NCBI GenBank assembly: GCA_003504855.1
Contig: DNZD01000054.1
Location: 1-5,047 of the forward strand
DNA: 5,047 nucleotides
Direction: 5' to 3'
DNA from: Cytophagales bacterium
GTDB taxonomy: Bacteria; Bacteroidota; Bacteroidia; Cytophagales; Cyclobacteriaceae
Shown here: positions 1-5,047 of the stretch, in pieces
Layout: each line of letters starts with the position of its first letter
Numbering within the stretch: the stretch's first letter is position 1
Notes under the pieces: generated by a model
Told to the model about the DNA's origin: nothing
The model's input: only the letters and a program-made list of their open reading frames with translations
Databases searched by the model: none
Translations under genes and position numbers: made by a program

Positions 1-509
1 GGCAGCGGATACGTGCCTTCCATCTCGATCGGGTTTTGCGTGGCAATCGTGAAGAAGAACTTGTCCAGCGCAAAAGTGGTATCCCCTGCTGATATCTGGT
101 TTTCGGCCATACACTCCAGCAAGGCACTCTGCACCTTGGGCGATGCGCGGTTGATCTCGTCGGCAAGAAGCACATGGGTGAACAACGGACCTTTCTTGAA
201 TACAAAATCCTTTTTCACTTCATCGAAAATATGTGAACCGATAAGGTCCATGGGCAAGAGATCAGGTGTAAACTGAATCCGCTTGAATTGTACACCACCC
301 TCGGTATGATGATCTCCAGGGGCTTCAGCGATGGATTGCGCCAGCGTTTTGGCGAGCACGGTCTTGCCTGCGCCAGGGTTGTCTTCCAGCAGGATGTGTC
401 CACGCGCCAGCAAGGCCGTGACTACATATCGCACCTCCTGTGTCTTGCCACGGATGATGGTTTCAATGTTTTGAATCAGTTGCTGGAGTTTGGTACTCGT
501 CGTATTCAT
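1..509 (-). CDS. MoxR-family AAA+ ATPase, C-terminal part missing at the window edge
   Basis: This is a cytoplasmic AAA+ ATPase of the MoxR family, thought to work as a chaperone-like remodeller of von Willebrand/DUF58-type partners. 169 complete codons are visible, about half of the usual 310-340 residues. Seen in the translation: Walker A EDNPGAGKT at residues 42-50 (Lys49, Thr50), the family signature RIQFTPDLLPMDLIG at 77-91, Walker B LLADEIN at 114-120 (Asp117, Glu118) followed by RASPKVQSALLECMAE, and sensor 1 ATQNPIE at 156-162 (Asn159). The sensor 2 and lid region lies beyond position 1. The ATG at 509-507 overlaps the stop of the transglutaminase gene by 4 bases (ATGA), and no Shine-Dalgarno sequence precedes it, so translation is probably coupled. 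A loop of about 12 residues between Walker A and the RIQFTPD motif (61-73, rich in Gly, His and Asp) is longer than in typical relatives. Family assignment is very secure; the cellular target is unknown. Confidence 0.96.
   Translation of the reverse strand, partial: MNTTSTKLQQLIQNIETIIRGKTQEVRYVVTALLARGHILLEDNPGAGKTVLAKTLAQSIAEAPGDHHTEGGVQFKRIQFTPDLLPMDLIGSHIFDEVKKDFVFKKGPLFTHVLLADEINRASPKVQSALLECMAENQISAGDTTFALDKFFFTIATQNPIEMEGTYPL
506..509 (-). other. ATGA start-stop overlap, transglutaminase gene to moxR-type gene
   Basis: The second junction has the same ATGA arrangement: the TGA of the transglutaminase gene overlaps the ATG of the ATPase gene. The preceding bases (ACTTCTACGCT) contain no Shine-Dalgarno sequence. 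The repeated use of the same junction supports one polycistronic, translationally coupled unit. Confidence 0.9.
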
Positions 510-3211
510 AGCGTAGAAGTTTCGTATTCGGGTGGTGCTGGTCGCTGCAAAAAGCGCGCAGCAAGCAGGAGGTTAAAATAGGTAAGAATGGTCTTTCCAA
601 TTCCCAGATGTTGACGTATGGCTGGCCCCGTTTTCACATACGTAGACTGTATGAGTTCCAGGTCACCAGGTTGAATTCCCTGCCCGGCATATTTGAGGCG
701 CAGGTACATTCTCATAAAGTCCTCAAAGCCAATGTGCAGAACCGGATCGACTTGTTGGGTAGCATATTCCAATGGCGTTGCAGCGTCGCGCTCCAGTCCG
801 CTCATGTGTAACTGGTACAAAACCGTGCGATAAACCTGATCTGCTTTTCGCAAGGGATCACTCGTCAGGCTGGTGCGCAGCTTCCGGTAGATTAGGTAGG
901 CCAGCGGTAGCAACAGGATCATCAACAACAAGACACCGATTGCTTTTGCGGTGATCACCGCGATCTGCTGCCAGGTCAACGTTGGTTCTTTCGTTTCTGC
1001 GGTTGTGCCCTTTCCATCTTCCTGCTTTTTCTCTTTCTCTTTTTTCCGCACGTGAATCTCATCGACATGCACCGGGTTGGGGAAATTCCTCAGTTGCTGT
1101 TCGATCGGCACGCCGGCCTGCACACGCGGCAACTGCTTGCTCTCATCCTTGTAGGCAATGACAATAATGGAGTCTCCCGGCTTCAGCACGGCGAAGGTGG
1201 TATCCTTATCGTTCAGAACGACGCGACTTTGTGATGCGTCCAATCTCAGTTGCCCCGGCTCTTTCAAACCAAATGGCTTGTCCTGGAAGATCAACTCCTT
1301 AAAGGAGGATTGAATGAACTTCTTTATACTGTCAGTTTCGTCCGCGCGTGCGTTGAGCACCAGCCAGGGTTCCGGTGGCGGCAATGGCGGCGTACCATCA
1401 GGTTTGGGGGCACTTTGTTGATCTTCGTTGCCGATGGTCATGTCAAAATCCATCCACCCAAAACCTGGAAAATATACCTGCGTCCACGCATGTGCCTGGC
1501 TGGCATAAAACCAATACCATCCTTTGTTCTTGTCACTGCGGTTTACAGTAGCGAAGCCTGTGGTGAAGCGCGCAGGTATTCCCAATGATCGAAGCATGAA
1601 CAACGAGGCTCCGGCATAATACGTGCAATAGCCAGCATGGGTCTTGAACAGGAAGTTGTACAGCATCTTCGAGCTGGGAATGTTTGGATCATCCACAGCG
1701 CCAGGTTTGAGGGTGTAACGGAAGATGCGTTTGCCGTTCTCATTGCGTCGCAGGAAGAAATCGCGAACAGCCAGAACCTTATCCACAGGAGGCTTGTCCT
1801 TGCCGATCAAACCATCCGCCAGTTTGGCAATGGAATCATAGATGCCGCCCCGGGGCATTTGGGTATAGTAGTTGACAAAGGCGGTATCAATCCCTTCAAA
1901 ATTTTCCACCAGCCGCAAGGCCTCATGTCTCTGTTCCTGAAATCCTTCCAATTGCGGATTGGACGAAATGTTGTATACGAAGTACGCATTATTGAGCTCC
2001 GAGATGTAGCTCTTCAGTTTATACGCGGCGAGGAATGTTTTTTGAAAATCCTTTTCTACCGGTATAGTTGTTATCGCAAACACGTTCGCCGGACCTAGCA
2101 CGGAATGCTTCCAGGTGTTTTCTGAAAGGTATACCTGTGCGTCGACCACCTTTCTCAGATTCCAACCCAATGACTTCCGGATCATGGAGGTATCGGTAAT
2201 GGAATAGTACATCGGCAAGGCCGTGGGGTCTACATCAAATTCATCCAGGTAGGGAACGTTGACATCCCGTGTAAAACTCTCTTTGGCACGATCGTATTTG
2301 GTGAGGTAGTGATACACAAAGTACAGCGGCATCGGAGTCTTTCCATCGGGAAAGTAGCTGTCCAGCTTCGCGCAGAACATGAGTTTGTCGGATGAACTCA
2401 TTTTCGTGTTCACGCGCATGGTGTCTTTTAGCCGATAGCCATCGTCGCCCTTGTCCATCAGGCCATATCGATCATCGTAGCCATCGTCCTTTTTGTCCTT
2501 GCCCTCTCCTTTGCCTCCATCGTTTTTGAATGAGCCGCGTGCAGCAAGCTCTTTCTCCACAGCTTGGAGGTTGCCCTGAAACAAGTACTGGGTGGCGAGG
2601 AATGCCAACAGGATAAAGAGAATGAACAACCCAAACCTGCCTGCCAATCGAATGGCTTTGGGTCGTGTGATGTCCATGCGCTCGCTGAGCTGGGGCGTGA
2701 TGTACATCATATACAGACCATAAGCCACTACTGGAATCAGGTGTGAGATGATATAACCAATGCTGATATCCACCGTATCGGAAATGGCAACGATGGTCAT
2801 GGCGGCGTACACACCGAAGATGAGCAGGTAGGCCAGTCGCACGCGCGCGAGCAGGAGCCCAAATGTCCATCCAAAAAGGAACAAGGTGGAATACAACTGG
2901 AACCGGGCCGTGGTGTAGAAGACATCAAACTCTCCGGGCAAGCGACTGATGATTCGCTCCATGAGCATGTACACTGCCCAAAGAATGATCACCGTAATAA
3001 CCCACCGGGCACCGTAATAATACAAGGTGTAGGCGGCCAGGAGACCCAGCCCAAAGTAAATGGTTTGGGTAACGATACCCGTTGTGAATGCCGTGTATGA
3101 AAAGTTGAGAAACCGCAGCGAAAGGTACCCTACCAGTAAAGTGGGAAGCACCAACAACACCCACCGGATGGTCAATTGACGGAATCGTTCGTTTTGGTTC
3201 GTGCTGCTCAT
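506..3211 (-). CDS. TgpA-like membrane transglutaminase-domain protein (DUF3488-TGase-DUF4129 layout)
   Basis: This 901-residue inner-membrane protein carries a transglutaminase/cysteine-protease-fold domain predicted to face the periplasm. The N-terminal part has about seven hydrophobic segments (roughly 15-35, 44-66, 69-85, 104-122, 124-143, 150-171, 190-212). A Lys/Asp/Gly-rich linker (about 226-265) and a beta-rich region follow, including LYFVYHYLTKYD (296-307), which resembles the YWRG..L..YDG motif of TgpA. The transglutaminase core covers about 460-595, with an intact triad: Cys529 in HAGYCTYYAGA, His574 in QAHAWTQVYF and Asp590 in GWMDFDMT. A proline-rich stretch (601-616), a Lys/Glu-rich stretch (722-741), an eighth membrane segment (751-776) and a DUF4129-like cytoplasmic domain (about 784-868) complete it. 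This order matches Pseudomonas TgpA. The ATG at 3211 overlaps the DUF58 stop by 4 bases and the stop overlaps the moxR start by 4 bases. Whether it transfers, hydrolyses or cleaves, and on which substrate, cannot be told. Confidence 0.95.
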   Translation of the reverse strand: MSSTNQNERFRQLTIRWVLLVLPTLLVGYLSLRFLNFSYTAFTTGIVTQTIYFGLGLLAAYTLYYYGARWVITVIILWAVYMLMERIISRLPGEFDVFYTTARFQLYSTLFLFGWTFGLLLARVRLAYLLIFGVYAAMTIVAISDTVDISIGYIISHLIPVVAYGLYMMYITPQLSERMDITRPKAIRLAGRFGLFILFILLAFLATQYLFQGNLQAVEKELAARGSFKNDGGKGEGKDKKDDGYDDRYGLMDKGDDGYRLKDTMRVNTKMSSSDKLMFCAKLDSYFPDGKTPMPLYFVYHYLTKYDRAKESFTRDVNVPYLDEFDVDPTALPMYYSITDTSMIRKSLGWNLRKVVDAQVYLSENTWKHSVLGPANVFAITTIPVEKDFQKTFLAAYKLKSYISELNNAYFVYNISSNPQLEGFQEQRHEALRLVENFEGIDTAFVNYYTQMPRGGIYDSIAKLADGLIGKDKPPVDKVLAVRDFFLRRNENGKRIFRYTLKPGAVDDPNIPSSKMLYNFLFKTHAGYCTYYAGASLFMLRSLGIPARFTTGFATVNRSDKNKGWYWFYASQAHAWTQVYFPGFGWMDFDMTIGNEDQQSAPKPDGTPPLPPPEPWLVLNARADETDSIKKFIQSSFKELIFQDKPFGLKEPGQLRLDASQSRVVLNDKDTTFAVLKPGDSIIVIAYKDESKQLPRVQAGVPIEQQLRNFPNPVHVDEIHVRKKEKEKKQEDGKGTTAETKEPTLTWQQIAVITAKAIGVLLLMILLLPLAYLIYRKLRTSLTSDPLRKADQVYRTVLYQLHMSGLERDAATPLEYATQQVDPVLHIGFEDFMRMYLRLKYAGQGIQPGDLELIQSTYVKTGPAIRQHLGIGKTILTYFNLLLAARFLQRPAPPEYETSTL
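3208..3211 (-). other. ATGA start-stop overlap, DUF58 gene to transglutaminase gene
   Basis: The sequence on the minus strand is ATGA: the ATG of the transglutaminase gene shares bases with the TGA stop of the DUF58 gene. The 20 bases before it have no purine-rich Shine-Dalgarno sequence at normal spacing. Such overlaps usually mean that ribosomes finishing the first gene restart on the second, which would keep the two membrane proteins in step. Confidence 0.9.
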
Positions 3212-4605
3212 CGTTGAAATTCCATAACGTCAGTAATCCAACTGTTGTTTCGCTTCTTCAGCATCTGCTCCATCTCCTTTTCATTCCGGATAAGTGTTCG
3301 GCGCAGCGACGAAAGCATCCATGGTCTGCGGAGTTCGTCAGCCGGCGTGCGCTCAGGCCGGAAGAATATTTCCCGCATCGAAAACGTAAACGGTGAAGGG
3401 ATGGCATGTGAAAGTCGCAGGACCACGATCGGAATAACATCCGGGATGCGGTTGATCAGCACTTCCAATTCTGCCGCAGGCGTGAACGAAGTAATGCAAA
3501 CAAACGCCGCCCGCTGGGGCTTGATGAGTACCGACGGCGGCGTATGGGCTTGCCAGTTGCACGCTGCAATCTGGTACAACTCATTCTTCTTTTCTGATAC
3601 ACCGGCGAGTTTGGGGATTTCCTGGTCATGTGGTAAGCGCACATCGTAACCATTCTTCAGCAACGCTTCATACAGGTTGCGCAACTGGTCCTTGTATACG
3701 TTCAGCAACTCGGTTTCAAAGGCACCGCCCGCCGGTTCGAAGCCGTGGAAATAACTGGCGTATAAATACAAGTGCGATGCGTATGGATCTTTGGTCTCTG
3801 GTATGCGCACCACCAGCTGGCCGCTCTTTGCATAGATCTTCCAAACGATACGTTGGATGTTGTCGCCGGTTTCGAACTCTTTATAGTTGACATACTCTCC
3901 TTCTACCCTGCGCGGTATTTCGATCCGGTGCTTTTGTTCTTCCGCTGAGTTGGGCTGGGCCTTTACAGTACGTGGACTCATCGGCACCGGCAGTGTGTAC
4001 AGTTGTCGGGTGAATGGTATGACAACCGGTAATGCCACGAGGCCGAGCATGTCGCAACAGAGAACATTTACCTTGTCGACATCATAGATGCCCCGGTCAT
4101 GCAGGAACGTTGATCCCGATCCTTGAATGCCGATGCGCAAAAGTTGCTTCGCCTTGCGGATATTTTCATCGAGCACGATACGCTGTGTCACGCGCTTGTC
4201 TGAAAACACCAGTCCTGCCTGCACGGTTCCCAGGATGGGTCGAAGGATGCGGCCAGTGAGTGATATCGTAAGTGGTACCCAGCCTGCCTCGGCCTGATGG
4301 CCATCACCAAAGCGAATCTGGAGCGTGATGGCATGACGTCGGATGCCGCTGCGAAGAATCAGCCATGTTACCAGGGCCGATCCAATGCTGATGATGATAA
4401 GTCCAATGATCGTGTAAGTGACTATTCGGGTGAACAAATTCATGACCAACCAGAGGCTGGAGTCATCTTGTCCGTATTCCTGCTCCAGCCATTTGACGAG
4501 GCCCCATCCCACCAGCAGGAACGCAACAAATTGCCAACGGATTACCGCCAGGCGCGACCAGTAAGACCAGTTCTTCAAAAAAGCCGACAGGGAGAGCGTG
4601 CGCAT
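3208..4605 (-). CDS. DUF58-domain membrane protein, predicted MoxR partner
   Basis: This 465-residue protein has two hydrophobic segments near the N-terminus (about 22-40 and 59-85), then a beta-rich region (about 95-215), then the DUF58 core. The core signature is YKEFETGDNIQRIVWK at 241-256, followed by IYAKSGQLVVRI. It corresponds to the family pattern R.Y..GD..R.I.W...A..G.L.VR (Gly247, Asp248, Arg252, Trp255). DUF58 proteins usually continue into a von Willebrand-like fold with a DxSxS metal site. Here the matching strand is LYLYASYF (279-286), so the metal site appears lost. The ATG at 4605 is preferred over an in-frame TTG at 4623 (adds six residues), because a candidate promoter would put the transcript start near 4623. 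Neither has a Shine-Dalgarno sequence. The TGA stop sits in an ATGA overlap with the transglutaminase gene. The family is secure; the role as a MoxR client or adaptor is inferred from the neighbours. Confidence 0.9.
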   Translation of the reverse strand: MRTLSLSAFLKNWSYWSRLAVIRWQFVAFLLVGWGLVKWLEQEYGQDDSSLWLVMNLFTRIVTYTIIGLIIISIGSALVTWLILRSGIRRHAITLQIRFGDGHQAEAGWVPLTISLTGRILRPILGTVQAGLVFSDKRVTQRIVLDENIRKAKQLLRIGIQGSGSTFLHDRGIYDVDKVNVLCCDMLGLVALPVVIPFTRQLYTLPVPMSPRTVKAQPNSAEEQKHRIEIPRRVEGEYVNYKEFETGDNIQRIVWKIYAKSGQLVVRIPETKDPYASHLYLYASYFHGFEPAGGAFETELLNVYKDQLRNLYEALLKNGYDVRLPHDQEIPKLAGVSEKKNELYQIAACNWQAHTPPSVLIKPQRAAFVCITSFTPAAELEVLINRIPDVIPIVVLRLSHAIPSPFTFSMREIFFRPERTPADELRRPWMLSSLRRTLIRNEKEMEQMLKKRNNSWITDVMEFQR

Positions 4606-4628
4606 GAATTTGGTAACGTACAAGAACG

Positions 4629-4660
4629 CAAAATATGCCCGAATAATACGCGGGGCAATA
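4629..4660 (-). promoter_or_regulatory. Candidate Bacteroidota-type promoter for the three-gene operon
   Basis: On the minus strand, TATTG (4660-4656) is followed after 20 bases by TATTTTG (4635-4629). This resembles the Bacteroidota consensus of TTG near -33 and TAnnTTTG near -7, although the -7 element is one base short. A transcript would start about 4-8 bases downstream, near 4621-4625, leaving a leader of roughly 16-20 bases before the ATG at 4605. The match is imperfect and the region is AT-rich, so chance is possible. Confidence 0.35.
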
Positions 4661-4664
4661 CGTT

Positions 4665-4714
4665 TGTGCCGGTTTTCTGGATTGTTGAAACAAACTAGTG
4701 TGTGCCGGTTTTCT
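4665..4714. repeat. Direct repeat of 14 bp, two copies 36 bp apart
   Basis: TGTGCCGGTTTTCT occurs at 4665-4678 and again at 4701-4714. The second copy forms the left arm and loop of the 4702-4724 hairpin; the first copy has no matching right arm. The arrangement looks like a partial duplication of a repeat unit next to the predicted operon promoter. Confidence 0.7.
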
Positions 4715-4724
4715 TAACCGGCAC
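4702..4724. repeat. Perfect 9-bp inverted repeat (hairpin) upstream of the operon
   Basis: GTGCCGGTT (4702-4710) and AACCGGCAC (4716-4724) are exact reverse complements around a 5-base loop (TTCTT). The stem is GC-rich and would fold on either strand. Neither side is followed by a clear run of T, so it is a poor intrinsic terminator. It could instead be a repetitive intergenic element, or a weak terminator for a gene to the right. Confidence 0.75.
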
Positions 4725-4740
4725 CGTGGGTTAGCCTTCC

Positions 4741-4830
4741 GTTGTTGGTGTTTTGCCCCACTATGCTCAAAACAGGCTTTTTCAACGTTACCGGCCAATG
4801 TTTTGAAACTGTATTCGAGTCACCAACAAC
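4741..4830. repeat. Nested inverted repeat of about 90 bp in the intergenic region
   Basis: The outer arms GTTGTTGGTG (4741-4750) and CACCAACAAC (4821-4830) are exact 10-bp reverse complements. Inside them TCAAAACA (4767-4774) and TGTTTTGA (4799-4806) pair exactly over 8 bp, extended by GGC (4775-4777) with GCC (4794-4796) past a two-base bulge. The two stems are coaxially nested with unpaired stretches between them. No transposase is visible; it could be a small non-autonomous element or a structured transcript. Confidence 0.5.
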
Positions 4831-4896
4831 AGTTGCTATCATTGGAGGCCAAGTTTCTTATTTGGGTATGGGTTGGATGTTAAGAATTGCGCTCCA

Positions 4897-4910
4897 GGGC
4901 CGCGTGGCCC
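4897..4910. repeat. Short GC hairpin GGGCC-GCGT-GGCCC
   Basis: Five GC pairs enclose a four-base loop. It lies 30 bases from the larger palindrome at 4940-4961 and together they make this end of the window unusually rich in potential secondary structure. It has no T run and no obvious partner gene. Confidence 0.4.
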
Positions 4911-4939
4911 CGTCATCGCTACCAGCGCTGCCGATCTTC

Positions 4940-4961
4940 GCGTCCCGCTGCAGCGAGACGC
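4940..4961. repeat. Near-perfect 22-bp palindrome with CTGCAG centre
   Basis: The two 11-base halves are reverse complements apart from one mismatch (C4945 against A4956), with the centre at CGCTGCAGCG (4946-4955). There is no loop, so as DNA it would suit a dimeric protein site, and as RNA a hairpin with a distorted tip. It sits more than 300 bases from the DUF58 start, so direct control of that gene is unlikely. Confidence 0.5.
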
Positions 4962-5047
4962 TTTGCGGGTGGTGCCGATTTGCTTGGCAATACTTGTAAA
5001 GCGGAACTTTCACTTTTTAATCCGACGCAAATCTCGAAGGCGCTGTC

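Larger units (their letters stand above)
4831..5047 (-). other. GC-rich end region with no confirmed gene; possible repeat element or gene tail
   Basis: The minus strand is open in two frames. One enters from the right edge and stops with TAG at 4921-4919 (42 codons, containing SALQVLPSKSAPPAKRL). The other runs from a GTG at 5013 to TAA at 4860-4858 (51 codons, containing SLQRDAKIGSAGSDDGATR). Neither shows a recognisable domain, and the overlap of two open frames on a palindrome-rich GC stretch argues against ordinary coding. The first could be the C-terminus of a gene lying to the right. The second has a look I associate weakly with repeated intergenic sequence in Cytophagales-type genomes, which I cannot verify here. 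Confidence 0.3.

Noticed and set aside
1637..2098. A 153-codon plus-strand open frame opposite the transglutaminase gene
   Set aside because: It lies wholly inside a well-supported gene whose catalytic and structural motifs are intact, and its own translation shows no recognisable motif. It is an antisense shadow.
2990..3020. Direct repeat CACCGTAATAA in two copies 20 bp apart
   Set aside because: It falls inside coding sequence for Tyr-rich and Val/Ile-rich membrane segments, so chance and codon composition explain it well.
4624..4713. N-terminal extension of the DUF58 protein upstream of 4623
   Set aside because: The frame is open back to a TAA at 4716-4714 but has no ATG, crosses the direct repeat and the candidate promoter, and adds no family-like residues.
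4702..4724. Intrinsic terminator at the 9-bp hairpin
   Set aside because: No T-rich tract follows the stem on either strand, and no gene end within the window lies just before it. I kept it only as an inverted repeat.
4742..4999. Open frames on either strand across the right-hand intergenic region (for example plus strand 4742-4999 and minus strand 4463-4798)
   Set aside because: The translations are rich in Cys, Trp and His with no domain-like pattern, they cover strong inverted repeats, and the minus one runs into the DUF58 gene in another frame.
4831..5047. tRNA, CRISPR array or other known RNA gene
   Set aside because: I found no cloverleaf with a TTCGA-type T-loop at the right spacing, no regularly spaced repeats, and no rRNA-like sequence.

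Overview
The window reads as a chromosomal segment of a bacterium, most probably a member of Bacteroidota (Cytophagales-like). This assignment is an inference. It rests on the absence of Shine-Dalgarno sequences before all three genes, on a promoter-like element resembling the Bacteroidota -33/-7 type rather than a sigma-70 type, and on the general look of the proteins. No taxonomic marker gene is present.

Positions 1 to about 4605 hold one tightly packed operon, read right to left on the minus strand. Its order is a DUF58 protein with two membrane segments (3208-4605), a 901-residue multi-pass membrane transglutaminase of the TgpA type (506-3211), and a MoxR-family AAA+ ATPase cut by the left window edge (1-509). 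Each junction is a 4-base ATGA overlap, which suggests translational coupling and fixed co-expression. Families of these three kinds are well known to travel together. The usual reading is that MoxR acts as a chaperone-like ATPase on the DUF58/von Willebrand-like partner, while the TgpA-like protein places a cysteine-protease-fold domain outside the cytoplasmic membrane. The substrate of this particular system cannot be read from the sequence.

Positions 4606-5047 contain no gene I can support. They hold a candidate promoter for the operon (4629-4660), a perfect 9-bp hairpin with a 14-bp direct repeat (4665-4724), a nested inverted repeat of about 90 bp (4741-4830), and a GC-rich stretch with a near-perfect 22-bp palindrome (4940-4961). 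The last stretch is open in two minus-strand frames and may be an intergenic repeat or the tail of a gene beyond the right edge.

I do not see a clearly new biological system. The points most worth a second look are the gene order with moxR last, the apparent loss of the metal-binding (MIDAS) motif in the DUF58 protein, and the structured repeats upstream of the operon.
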